Under the pieces are notes generated by a model that saw only the letters and a list, made by a program, of their open reading frames with translations, ran no database searches and was not told the origin of the DNA. The position numbers and the translations under genes are program-made. Positions 26,423-35,319 of a DNA stretch of 64,000 nt are shown here, in pieces. The DNA is taken from positions 2,542,001 through 2,606,000 of the forward strand of contig NZ_JBEXAC010000002.1 of the NCBI RefSeq assembly GCF_040567655.1, read 5' to 3'. Numbering within the stretch: position 1 is the first letter of the stretch; each line of letters opens with the position of its first letter. The stretch is from Chitinophaga sp. H8 (GTDB lineage: Bacteria; Bacteroidota; Bacteroidia; Chitinophagales; Chitinophagaceae).

Positions 26423-27979
26423 ATGAAAACATGTCTACGCTCTTTTGGTTGGATTCTGACAGGGATATTGCTGATCAATGCTGCCCACGCGGTTGCTCAG
26501 GTAACAGCACCTGGTGGTAAGCGCCCCAACATCATTTTTATCTTTTCTGATGATCATGCCTATCAAACCATTAGCGCATATGGCAGTAAGCTGGTGAAAA
26601 CACCTAATATTGACCGTATCGCAAGGCAGGGGGCCATTTTCAGAAACGCCCTGGTCACCAATTCCATCTGTGGGCCCAGCCGGGCTACCCTGCTTACCGG
26701 AAAATATAGCCATATCAACGGATATACCCTCAATGAAAAACGCTTTGATGTAAGTCAGCAACTCTTTCCCCGTATCCTGCAGGAAAATGGATATCAGACT
26801 GCCTGGATCGGGAAATGGCACCTGGGCAGTCTGCCACAGGGATTTGACTATTGGCGTATTCTCAACTCGCAGGGTACTTATTATAACCCCGATCTGATCG
26901 GCCCCGGTGATACTACCCGCATGGAGGGTTATGTGACCAACATCATTACGCAGTTATCAGAAAACTGGCTGAACAACCGCGATACGACTAAACCGTTTTT
27001 TATGGTGATAGGAGAAAAAGCCACTCACCGGGAATGGTTGCCCGATCTGCAAGATCTGGGTGCTTATGATGACCGTACCTTTCCTTTGCCTGTTACTTTT
27101 AATGATACATACCAGGGCCGCGCAGCAGCAATGGACCAGGACATGACCATTGATAAAACCATGCGCCTGAAGGAAGATCTGAAGGTACATGCCAACTACG
27201 AAAAAGGGATCTATGGCCGCTTTACACCGGAACAGCGCAAAGTGTTTGAAGCCTATTATGAGGGTAAGGTGAGCAGGGAATTTGATGAGAAAAAACTAAG
27301 CGGGCCGGCACTGGTACAATGGAAATACCAGCGTTACCTGAAAGATTACCTGGCTACTGCCAGATCGCTCGATAGAAATATCGGCCAGCTGCTCGATTAC
27401 CTGGATAAAAACGGATTATCCGAGAATACTGTGGTGGTCTATGCTTCCGACCAGGGTTTTTATATGGGAGAGCACGGATGGTTCGATAAAAGATTTATCT
27501 ATGAAGAATCCTTACGCACGCCTTTTATCATACGTTATCCGGGCGTGGTAAAACCAGGCACCACCATCCCCCAGCTGATGCTGAATATTGATTGGGCGCC
27601 TACCTTCCTGAATATGGCGGGGGTAAAGGTGCCGGAAGATATACAGGGTGAATCTTTTATGCCCCTGTTGCAAAATAAGGGCAGCAAAACGGCCTGGAGA
27701 AAAGATGCCTACTATCATTACTACGAATTTCCTCAGCCGCACCATGTGCACCCTCATTTTGGTATCCGCACGGAAAGGTATACCCTGGTACATTTTTATG
27801 GGAAGATCAATACCTGGGAACTGTATGATCTGCAAAAAGATCCCGGACAGGTGCATAACCTGTATGGTACACCTGCCACCACTGCTTTAACAGCCACGCT
27901 GAAAGCGCGGTTAAAAGCATTGATGCAGCAGTATAAAGACAAGGACGCTTTACGCATACTGGAAGAAAACCAGCAATAA
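26423..27979 (+). CDS. Secreted type I (formylglycine) sulfatase
   Basis: After a signal peptide (MKTCLRSFGWILTGILLINAAHAVAQ) the protein carries the sulfatase fold: metal-binding DDH in IFIFSDDHAYQT, the formylglycine motif CGPSRATLLTG (Cys83 from this start), the following GKYSHINGY and IGKWHLG, and the late VVVYASDQGFYMGEHGWFDKRF. The Cys needs conversion by a sulfatase-modifying enzyme. The substrate is likely a sulfated glycan, given the secreted location and the GH31 gene nearby. ATG 26414 is an alternative start. The S1 subfamily cannot be read by eye. A hairpin follows at 28001-28024. Confidence 0.92.
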   Translation: MKTCLRSFGWILTGILLINAAHAVAQVTAPGGKRPNIIFIFSDDHAYQTISAYGSKLVKTPNIDRIARQGAIFRNALVTNSICGPSRATLLTGKYSHINGYTLNEKRFDVSQQLFPRILQENGYQTAWIGKWHLGSLPQGFDYWRILNSQGTYYNPDLIGPGDTTRMEGYVTNIITQLSENWLNNRDTTKPFFMVIGEKATHREWLPDLQDLGAYDDRTFPLPVTFNDTYQGRAAAMDQDMTIDKTMRLKEDLKVHANYEKGIYGRFTPEQRKVFEAYYEGKVSREFDEKKLSGPALVQWKYQRYLKDYLATARSLDRNIGQLLDYLDKNGLSENTVVVYASDQGFYMGEHGWFDKRFIYEESLRTPFIIRYPGVVKPGTTIPQLMLNIDWAPTFLNMAGVKVPEDIQGESFMPLLQNKGSKTAWRKDAYYHYYEFPQPHHVHPHFGIRTERYTLVHFYGKINTWELYDLQKDPGQVHNLYGTPATTALTATLKARLKALMQQYKDKDALRILEENQQ

Positions 27980-28000
27980 ATCACGGATGCAGGAAAGGGG

Positions 28001-28024
28001 AGGGACCATGTTAAGGTGGTCCCT
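28001..28024. terminator. Hairpin after the sulfatase gene
   Basis: AGGGACCA (28001-28008) and TGGTCCCT (28017-28024) form an 8-bp perfect stem with an 8-base loop, and GCAGG/CCTGC (27989-27993, 28033-28037) could extend it. No U-tract follows, so it is only a candidate terminator. Confidence 0.4.
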
Positions 28025-28246
28025 CAAAAATGCCTGCTATAATGGTATTACGGCATGGTAAATGATTAGGTAATTATTATGACCGGCAGCGCTGGAAATT
28101 AGGGTAATAATCGTTATTTTGTTATAAGATTGCTTGTTGATTCACGAAAGACCTACTGTACTTTGATTGTTGGGGTGGAATAACTGACCATGTTCTTTTG
28201 AAATAATCCGTTAGCTGTTCCCCAACGCTGATATAAACCATTTTTT

Positions 28247-30223
28247 ATGAATACCACCACTGATGAAACAAATGCCAAACTGCTCCAGACCATTTTTGAA
28301 ATAAGCCCGCTTGGTGCTTTTCAGGCAGATCTTAAAGGCCATATCATATTCGCTAATAAGCAATGGGAACATATATCAGGTGTTACAACAGCAGAATCAA
28401 TGGGGGATGGGTGGATGAGATTAATTTACGAAGCAGATATGCCTCTGATTGAGCGCACACTGGCGGAAGGGATTGCCAACAATAAGGAAGTTTTTGGATT
28501 AGTGTACAGGATTAAAAATCCATTGAAAGGGATTCGTTGGGTAAAAGTAAACTGCAAATTTATTTTTGATGCTGTGGGGAATGCCCTGTATTATATTGGT
28601 TTTGTGGAAGACATTACCGCACACCAGCTGCGGGAACAAATGTTGCAGGAAACCATTAACAAGCTGGAACAAAGTAACCGCTTATTGGAAGTAAGCCAGC
28701 AATTGAGCAAAACCGGGGGGTGGGAATTTAATGTGCTGACTGGTGAAATATTCTGGACCAAGCAGGTATACCTGATTAACGATGTGAGTGCTGATTTTAA
28801 ACTGAGCTATGATAATATTATGGGGCTTTGCACCGCAGAATATCTGCCGGTGATGGAAGAAAAAATGAAAGCTGCTATTGAATATGGACAACCCTATGAA
28901 TTTGAATTTCAGATACATACTTCCAGCGGAGAAAAAAGATGGGCCAGAATAATTGGCATACCTGTTATAAAAGAAAACAGGGTGGTATCAATTCATGGGG
29001 CGGCAATGGATATCACCGGGAAAAAAGAAGGGGAACTTGAATTGATCCGTGCCAAAGATGTGGCAGAAAAAGCTGCGAGGGCCAAAGCTGATTTTCTATC
29101 TGAAATGAGCCATGAGATCAGAACACCGCTCAATGGTATTATAGGCATTGCCAACCTGTTGAAGCTGGACTACAGTGCCGGCCGGGAGTATGAAGAATAT
29201 ATCAATGGACTGAGCTTTTCTGCTGATCACCTGCTGAATTTGATTAATGATATCCTTGACCTGGCTAAAATAGAAAGCGGGAAGGTAGCGCTGGTACAAA
29301 CAGAGATAAATATTTTTGAGTTGATTCATAATATCAGGAATCAGTTTAAATCTATCGCCGCCACGAAAGGGGTGAATATCAATTGCATTATTGACAACAA
29401 TATTCCCCGAAAGCTGCTGGCAGATCCGATCAGGCTTGCTCAGATCTTAAATAACCTGGTCAGCAATGCGGTTAAGTTTACCGAAAACGGAGAGGTCACT
29501 ATTGCACTCCGGTTAGTAGCATTACAAAATGACCGGGCTACGATTCACTTTTCCGTAAAGGATTCGGGAATAGGGATCTCCAGCGAATTTCATGAAACGG
29601 TTTTTGAAAGTTTCATGCAAGGGCATCAGACAACCAGTTACAAACAAACCGGAACGGGATTGGGGCTTACCATCACGCAGGAACTGGTGGCGCTTCATGG
29701 CAGTAGCATCGCGCTGGAAAGTGCCGCAGGCATGGGGGCGGAGTTTTATTTTGATATCAGCTTTGAATATGTAAAGGGCAGCAACCTGCCTGGTTTCCTT
29801 ATGAATATCCCTAACACAACAAGTATGGAGAAGAAGTTAAAAGGGCTTACTATTTTGTACGTGGAAGACAATCTGGTGAATCTGATGATCATCAGAAAAC
29901 AACTGGAAAACATGGGCATGGTGCCTGATTGTGCTCAAAGTGGGAAAGAAGCATTGGCACAGCTTGAAAAAACCAGTTATCATGTTGCCCTGTTAGATCT
30001 TCATATGCCGGAAATAGATGGCTATGAACTGGCCGCAATTATCCAGGAAAAATATCCGGATACCCACATTGTTATTTTTACCGGGGATATTATGGTGGAA
30101 GTAAAGGAAAAACTTGCCGGTATGCAAATCTATGACATCCTGGACAAGCCGCTCTTACCGGTAAAGCTATACGAAATGCTGCACAGAATTGCCTGTAATA
30201 AAAATGTATTGGTAGAGGAATAA
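28247..30223 (+). CDS. PAS-PAS hybrid sensor histidine kinase
   Basis: This 658-residue soluble kinase has two PAS domains (about 8-130 and 145-265; the second shows GGWEFNVLTGEIFWTKQVY), a HisKA domain with the phosphorylated His in EMSHEIRTPLNG, an HATPase_c domain (N box NNLVSNAVKFT, G boxes KDSGIGISSEF and GTGLGLTI), and a C-terminal receiver with VEDN and the phospho-Asp in LLDLHMPEIDG. There is no membrane segment, so it senses a cytosolic signal. No output regulator or Hpt gene is adjacent, so the phosphoryl partner must be encoded elsewhere. It is transcribed alone. Confidence 0.92.
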   Translation: MNTTTDETNAKLLQTIFEISPLGAFQADLKGHIIFANKQWEHISGVTTAESMGDGWMRLIYEADMPLIERTLAEGIANNKEVFGLVYRIKNPLKGIRWVKVNCKFIFDAVGNALYYIGFVEDITAHQLREQMLQETINKLEQSNRLLEVSQQLSKTGGWEFNVLTGEIFWTKQVYLINDVSADFKLSYDNIMGLCTAEYLPVMEEKMKAAIEYGQPYEFEFQIHTSSGEKRWARIIGIPVIKENRVVSIHGAAMDITGKKEGELELIRAKDVAEKAARAKADFLSEMSHEIRTPLNGIIGIANLLKLDYSAGREYEEYINGLSFSADHLLNLINDILDLAKIESGKVALVQTEINIFELIHNIRNQFKSIAATKGVNINCIIDNNIPRKLLADPIRLAQILNNLVSNAVKFTENGEVTIALRLVALQNDRATIHFSVKDSGIGISSEFHETVFESFMQGHQTTSYKQTGTGLGLTITQELVALHGSSIALESAAGMGAEFYFDISFEYVKGSNLPGFLMNIPNTTSMEKKLKGLTILYVEDNLVNLMIIRKQLENMGMVPDCAQSGKEALAQLEKTSYHVALLDLHMPEIDGYELAAIIQEKYPDTHIVIFTGDIMVEVKEKLAGMQIYDILDKPLLPVKLYEMLHRIACNKNVLVEE

Positions 30224-30291
30224 TCCAATCTGATCCCTCCGGCAGATGCGTGGTGAAAGGAGCTGCGGATCGCTTTCCCGGATTCTCTAAT

Positions 30292-31368
30292 TTATGATGC
30301 TGTAGGAGCGGCATCCCTGGTGACGCCTGGAATTTCCAGCACAAGGTCGGGCCCATAAGCGCTGGCCGGTGTTTGATACCCTGGTTTAAACTGATTGTTT
30401 AATATTTTCTGTGAGATGAGCAGAATAGCATGTGCCGTAAGATCATAGGCTTCCGGGCAGCGCATGGTGGCGGAGAGCGATTTGCCCTGTGGGTTGGTTA
30501 CCTGCGCCCATACCAGGCATTGGGCTTTTTCCCGCATGGCATCATCCGGTCCGGGCGACCGGCGGTCAATAATATTCCTGGCTATCCGGTGTACCAGTTT
30601 GGTGCGTAGTAACCAGTTAAACAAAGACTGTACTTTCAGGAGCCGCCATGTACCAGGATTCATCCCGGTATAGGTTTCGATATTGGGGATTCCGGTAGAA
30701 TAAAAAGCGGTGCTCAGATCTCCCCAGGGGATGGTCATCACAAAAGCCTTTTGCTGATAAGCCGGAAATTCCACCCACATCCCGCTTTTGCCTACCGGTT
30801 CCGGAACAATGACCCCGTTTTTCCGGGTAGCGCCGGGCATGCCCAGTTTTTGTAAGGTAGTAACAGCAGTGCCATGCGAGAGCGTACTGCCAAAAGTAGC
30901 AAAGGCCACCTTTAGCGCATGGGCATCCGGCAGCTGATTTTTTAGCCATAGTGACATACAATCCGTGGGTACTACATCAAAGCCTGCCCCCGGCATCACC
31001 ATGATATTGTTGGCTCTTGCCTGTTGATCGTATCCTTGCAACATCTCAAATACATCCACATCTCCGTTCAGGTCCAGGTAATGGGTATGGGTGTCCATAC
31101 AGGCTCTGATTACCGGTGCAGCCGTATGATCATAAGGTCCGGCAGCATGCACTACCAGGCTCACTTCCTGCAGGGCACTTTTCAGCGCTGTGGTGTCGGT
31201 CAGCTCAAATACCCGGTAAGGTAGTCTGAGCTTAGCCGCCAACGTTTCAATAGCTTCTTTTTTTCTGCCGGCAAGAATAGGTTGCAGCCCGTATTGACTG
31301 GCAAAGCGGGCAATCAGTTCGCCGGTATAACCATTGGCACCGTAAAGCAGGAAAGTGTTTTGTTGCAT
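30292..31368 (-). CDS. Saccharopine-dehydrogenase-like NAD(P)-binding protein (trans-acting enoyl reductase type)
   Basis: The N-terminus is a Rossmann fold with LLYGANGYTGELIARFASQYGL and an ILAGR strand, as in the saccharopine dehydrogenase-like and trans-acting enoyl reductase families. Further marks are VVHAAGPYDHTAAPVIRACMDTHTHYLDLNGD and MVMPGAGFDVVPTDCMSLWL. In such proteins the reaction is reduction of a small metabolite or lipid intermediate, and true lysine metabolism is not implied. ATG 31368 is chosen (residue 6 of the longest frame). No operon partner is evident. Length (358) is normal. Confidence 0.85.
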   Translation of the reverse strand: MQQNTFLLYGANGYTGELIARFASQYGLQPILAGRKKEAIETLAAKLRLPYRVFELTDTTALKSALQEVSLVVHAAGPYDHTAAPVIRACMDTHTHYLDLNGDVDVFEMLQGYDQQARANNIMVMPGAGFDVVPTDCMSLWLKNQLPDAHALKVAFATFGSTLSHGTAVTTLQKLGMPGATRKNGVIVPEPVGKSGMWVEFPAYQQKAFVMTIPWGDLSTAFYSTGIPNIETYTGMNPGTWRLLKVQSLFNWLLRTKLVHRIARNIIDRRSPGPDDAMREKAQCLVWAQVTNPQGKSLSATMRCPEAYDLTAHAILLISQKILNNQFKPGYQTPASAYGPDLVLEIPGVTRDAAPTAS

Positions 31369-31394
31369 AGGTGAAAAGTACAAAAGAATATTGA

Positions 31395-31517
31395 TTACTT
31401 TTTCAGGTATCCTTTTTCCCGGAGTATTACCGGGGCAGGTTGCGCCTGGGTAACGGTAGTGCCTATACAGGAGAGCAAGAAAAAAAGGGAAAAGGTATAA
31501 AGGAACTGCCGCTGCAT
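31395..31517 (-). pseudogene. Remnant or miniature secreted protein (40 codons)
   Basis: A clean frame from ATG 31517 gives a strong signal peptide (MQRQFLYTFSLFFLLSCIG) and then TTVTQAQPAPVILREKGYLKK and a stop. It looks like the first part of a secreted enzyme cut off after the signal peptide. It lies next to a decayed copy of the ROK 3' end, so the stretch 31.4-31.65 kb is probably what is left of a second locus. A true 40-residue lipopeptide (lipobox LLSC) is the alternative. Confidence 0.4.
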
Positions 31518-31589
31518 ATGTAAAATTTTATCCCCCGAAATAGTAACTTTTATAAAAAAATTAGGAAGATTAAGTGCAGCGGTGTTGAT

Positions 31590-31641
31590 ACAATTTATTT
31601 TCTTACCGGTAAGCGAGCCCTATGATGCCTGCTTTTTTCGT
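31590..31641 (-). pseudogene. Decayed copy of the 3' end of a ROK-family gene
   Basis: About 50 bases align at roughly three quarters identity with the last codons of the ROK gene directly beside it (31664-31717). Read on the minus strand they encode a frameshifted LNEKAGIIG, matching GEKAGIVGA of the intact gene, with a 1-base insertion in an A-run and single-base indels after it. It is a remnant of a duplicated or recombined ROK gene. Confidence 0.5.
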
Positions 31642-31649
31642 TCAGGCAT

Positions 31650-32882
31650 TTAAGACAAGGTGAGTAATTTATTTCTTACCAACAAGCAAGCCCCTACGAT
31701 ACCTGCTTTTTCACCCAGACTGGAAATTTTAAGTTGGGTATCATTGTATACCAGGCTGAGGGAGTATTTATTGATGGCACTTTTGATAGGGAGGCGTATA
31801 TAATCATTGGTGCTGGAAAGGCTGCCGCCCAGGATCACCAGTTCCGGATTAAAGAGATTAATGAGCATGGCAATAGCCTTACCCAGTTTTTCTCCTACCA
31901 GGGCTACCTGTTCAATAGCCAGTACATCGTCATGGTTGGTAGCATGGATAATATCTTCCAGCATAACATCCTCCGGGCGTTTAAGCTTGCGGGTGAGAAC
32001 GGTAGAGGATCCTTCCTGGAGTTTTTCGCGGAAGATCCGTACCAGGGCCTGTCCGGAGGCCTCTGTTTCCAGGCATCCTTTTTTGCCGCAGTGGCAGATC
32101 AGTTCATTATCAAAGAAGGGAATATGGCCAAATTCGCCGGCAAAACCGGATTTGCCGTAGTAGAGCTGTCCGTTGATCAGGATACCCATCCCGATGCCAT
32201 GGTCCAGGTTGATAAATAAAACGTTCTTTTCCCCGTTGATGATGCCGCTGCTGAATTCTCCGTACGCCATAGCGCGGGAATCGTTTTCCAGGAAAGTACG
32301 TATGCCCGTGCGGGCCTCAATTGTTTTGCTCAACGGCTCTTCCCCAAAGTGGAAAAAGCTATAGCTATAACCGGTCGCATAATTGATACGGCCGGTAAGG
32401 TTTACCCCGGCGCCTAATATTTTTTCGCGGGGAACGGGCAGTTCATCCGCAAAGCGGGAGATAATCTTGCAGAGTTCATCCAGGGAGGCCTCTGTATTAT
32501 TTAGCTCGTAGGGCACCCTTTCCGATAATTTGATCAGGTTCTTTTTAAAGTCCAGGAGGCCCAGGTTGATATGATATCTTTTTACTTCTACGCCGATAAA
32601 AAAGCCTGCATCCGGTGTAAGGCCGTAAAGGTTAGGCCGGCGGCCTCCGGTAGAGTCTATTTTTCCATAGTCCTGTACCAGCCCGTCCTGCATCAGTTCG
32701 GTGAGCAGGTGGGTTACTTTAGGTGCGCTGGCATTGAGTTCTTTACTCAGGTCGGCAATGGTGGCATTGCCGGTATTGGCAAAATAGGCAATGATCTGCT
32801 TTTTGAGATTCAGGTTCTTATAGGCTACACCTGAAAGGTTTTCTGTATTCAACTCTTCAAAAAAGGAGTGCTGTCCGGGCAT
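31650..32882 (-). CDS. ROK-family transcriptional regulator (NagC/Mlc/XylR type)
   Basis: The 410-residue protein has an N-terminal winged helix (residues 20-80: NATIADLSKELNASAPKVTHLLTELMQDGLV) and a ROK sugar-binding domain with IGVEVKRYHINLGLLD, LENDSRAMAYGEF, INLDHGIGMGILING, GKSGFAGEFGHIPF (243-256) and the zinc motif CHCGKKGCLE (Cys263, 265, 270). It is divergent to the utilisation locus that starts at 33404, with 521 bp between them, and is its likely repressor, relieved by the imported sugar or its phosphate. NagC-type regulators usually sense amino sugars, which agrees with the cluster content. Confidence 0.9.
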   Translation of the reverse strand: MPGQHSFFEELNTENLSGVAYKNLNLKKQIIAYFANTGNATIADLSKELNASAPKVTHLLTELMQDGLVQDYGKIDSTGGRRPNLYGLTPDAGFFIGVEVKRYHINLGLLDFKKNLIKLSERVPYELNNTEASLDELCKIISRFADELPVPREKILGAGVNLTGRINYATGYSYSFFHFGEEPLSKTIEARTGIRTFLENDSRAMAYGEFSSGIINGEKNVLFINLDHGIGMGILINGQLYYGKSGFAGEFGHIPFFDNELICHCGKKGCLETEASGQALVRIFREKLQEGSSTVLTRKLKRPEDVMLEDIIHATNHDDVLAIEQVALVGEKLGKAIAMLINLFNPELVILGGSLSSTNDYIRLPIKSAINKYSLSLVYNDTQLKISSLGEKAGIVGACLLVRNKLLTLS

Positions 32883-33403
32883 GCTTGGCGTTGTTTAAGG
32901 GGGTACGGATTAAATCCCGGGGAATATCCCGCGGGTTTACGTGGTACTTAAGGGACAAATATAGGGTTTATAAAAAAAATTAAAAAGAAAGTTCTCCGCC
33001 CGTTTTCACAGACCAGAAAAAGGGAAACGGAGGGCTATTTTGTCAGGATGGATTTGCTTTTCAGGCATTTTGGAAGTCCGGACCAGGCAGTCTCCTTTCC
33101 ATTATCCGGGAGTCTATTAAGTATTAGTTAAGAAAAAAAATTAAAAAGATTTGATTAATTGTTAAAAATATTCTTATTTAGTGGTCAGAACGAGCAACAA
33201 ACAACATTATAGGTTCCAAGAGAAAAACACTTGTGTATTTAACGCAGCTTTAGAGAAAGACCAACCTGATAATAACACGTAATAATTAATAATAAGATCA
33301 GGGATGACTGCTGGTTATCCTCCGGGCAATTTATTGTCTGCATCAATCAAACGGAAAGAACGGAAATAAACGCTTATTAATAAACGAAACCTGGTATTAG
33401 ATA
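32883..33403. other. Control region between the ROK gene and the utilisation locus
   Basis: This 521-bp divergent region has no gene. It is very AT-rich around 32960-32990 and 33125-33185. A 17-base sequence (A8-TTAAAAAGA) occurs exactly at 32972-32988 and 33133-33149. A TTG at 33159-33161 followed by TATTTAG near 33175 could be a weak promoter for the locus, leaving a leader of about 220 bases before 33404. ROK operators would be expected here, but no clear palindrome was found. Confidence 0.45.
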
Positions 33404-35275
33404 ATGGGATTTTTACGGCATTCACGGCACTTGCTGATCGCAATGGTTTGTTCTCTGGTTGGTTTACAATCCTTCGCACAAACGATTAAGACGGATTTAT
33501 TGATTGCAGGCGGCGGCGCCAGCGGCACTACAGCGGCTATACAGGCAGCCCGCATGGGCGTGCAGGTAACGGTGGTGGAACAAACACCCTGGCTGGGTGG
33601 CATGCTTACCGCAGCAGGGGTAACGGCTATTGATGGTAACCATCATATGCCTGGTGGCTTGTGGGGAGAATTCCGTCAGCACCTGTACGACTATTATGGT
33701 GGTCCTCAGGCGGTAGCCACCGGCTGGGTGAGCAATACCCTGTTTGAACCATCTGTGGCCAACAAGATCTTTAAGCAAATGATGGCGGCAGAGAAAAATG
33801 TACAGGTATTGTATGATACCCGTTGGGAAAGTGTGAAAAAAGTGAACGATGGCTGGGAAATGACCGTCGTGCAGGGTAAAAAGCGCCGTACTATCCAGGC
33901 CCGCCTGATCATAGATGCTACCGAGCTGGGCGATGTAATGGCAGCCGCAGGTGCAAAATACCGTATTGGCATGGATGCCAGGGATGAAATAGGGGAAGCC
34001 CAGGCACCGGAAAAAGCCAACGACATTATCCAGGACCTGACATATGTAGTGGTGCTGAAAGATTATGGCAAGGGTGCGGATAAAACGATCCCTAAACCTG
34101 CGGGATACAATCCGGCGGAATTTGATTGCTGTTGCGATGTATCTGATCCCGCCTCCTTCGACAGTCCGAAGAACAACTGCTTCACCATGATGCAGTATGG
34201 CAAGTTGCCCAATAATAAATATATGATCAACTGGCCCAAATGCGGCAATGATATTTACCTGAACATCATAGAAAAAACACCGGCAGAAAGAGAAGCAGCG
34301 CTGAAGGAAGCCAAGCTGCACACCCTCCGTTTCCTCTATTACCTGCAAACGGTACTGGGCTACAAACATCTGGGTATTGCGGACGACGAATACCCTACTA
34401 AAGATAAACTGCCTTTTATTCCTTATCACCGCGAATCCCGCCGGGTAGTAGGACAGGTTACCTTTACCGTGAATCATGTGGCGAAGCCATATGACCAGCC
34501 GGATGCATTTTACCGTACGGGTATTGCTGTAGGGGATTATCCCATTGATCACCATCACCTGAAAAATACTGCTGCACCGCAGATCGATTTTGTGAAGATC
34601 CGCGTGCCTTCCTATAATATACCGCTGGGGTCTTTAGTACCTAAAGGTGTATCCGGATTGATCGTAGCCGAAAAGAGCATCAGTGTATCCAATATTGTGA
34701 ATGGCGCTACCCGCCTGCAACCGGTAGTACTGGGTATTGGTCAGGCAGCAGGTGCACTCGCTGCGGTGAGCCTGAAAAACCAGCAACAGCCGGAGCAGGT
34801 AAATATCCGGGAAGTACAGGCTGCATTACTGCAATCCAAAGCTTACCTCATGCCTTTTATGGATGTAGCTGTAACTGATCCGCAGTTTGCAGCTATTCAG
34901 CGTGTGGGCGCTACCGGTATTATGAAAGGTACAGGAGTACCTTACAGGTGGGCCAACCAAACCTGGTTTTACCCGGAACAGCCCATGAGTCAGTATGAAC
35001 TGGTGAGCGGGCTGGCAGGCTACTATCCGGCGTTAAAAACATACCTGGGTGGTTCTGGCGAAATGCTCACCCCAAAAAGCTTTGTAGAAATTATGGAAGT
35101 GATCAAACAACCCGTTACGCTGGCACAACTACAGGCCAGTTGGGGAACACTTTCTCCAAATAGTTCATGGAATGAAAATGGAACACTACCACGCCGCACA
35201 CTGGCTGTCATGCTGGACCATTACCTGCATCCTTTTGAAAAGCAGGTAGATTTTAACGGAAATCTGAAAAACTAA
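33404..35275 (+). CDS. Secreted FAD-dependent oxidoreductase (pfam12831-like)
   Basis: First gene of the utilisation locus. A signal peptide (ends LQSFAQ) leads to an FAD-binding Rossmann motif, DLLIAGGGASGTTAAIQAARMGVQVTVVEQ (about residues 31-60), and the family sequences WLGGMLTAAGVTAIDGNHHMPGGLWGEF, IIDATELGDVMAAAGAKYRIG, HRESRRVVGQ and the C-terminal GLIVAEKSISVSNIVNGATRLQPVVLGIGQAAGALAA. Relatives occur in Bacteroidota glycan clusters, some annotated as xanthan lyases without proof. It may oxidise a sugar in the periplasm before cleavage or uptake. It lies 44 bp before the SusC gene. Confidence 0.87.
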   Translation: MGFLRHSRHLLIAMVCSLVGLQSFAQTIKTDLLIAGGGASGTTAAIQAARMGVQVTVVEQTPWLGGMLTAAGVTAIDGNHHMPGGLWGEFRQHLYDYYGGPQAVATGWVSNTLFEPSVANKIFKQMMAAEKNVQVLYDTRWESVKKVNDGWEMTVVQGKKRRTIQARLIIDATELGDVMAAAGAKYRIGMDARDEIGEAQAPEKANDIIQDLTYVVVLKDYGKGADKTIPKPAGYNPAEFDCCCDVSDPASFDSPKNNCFTMMQYGKLPNNKYMINWPKCGNDIYLNIIEKTPAEREAALKEAKLHTLRFLYYLQTVLGYKHLGIADDEYPTKDKLPFIPYHRESRRVVGQVTFTVNHVAKPYDQPDAFYRTGIAVGDYPIDHHHLKNTAAPQIDFVKIRVPSYNIPLGSLVPKGVSGLIVAEKSISVSNIVNGATRLQPVVLGIGQAAGALAAVSLKNQQQPEQVNIREVQAALLQSKAYLMPFMDVAVTDPQFAAIQRVGATGIMKGTGVPYRWANQTWFYPEQPMSQYELVSGLAGYYPALKTYLGGSGEMLTPKSFVEIMEVIKQPVTLAQLQASWGTLSPNSSWNENGTLPRRTLAVMLDHYLHPFEKQVDFNGNLKN

Positions 35276-35319
35276 AAGCTATCACATCATTAACATTTTC
35301 AAACCAATCTGGATCACTT

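Noticed and set aside
33497..34558. 353-codon open frame opposite the FAD oxidoreductase gene
   Set aside because: It is antisense to a clear family member, has a Cys/His/Phe-rich composition typical of reverse-strand shadows, and has no family motif.
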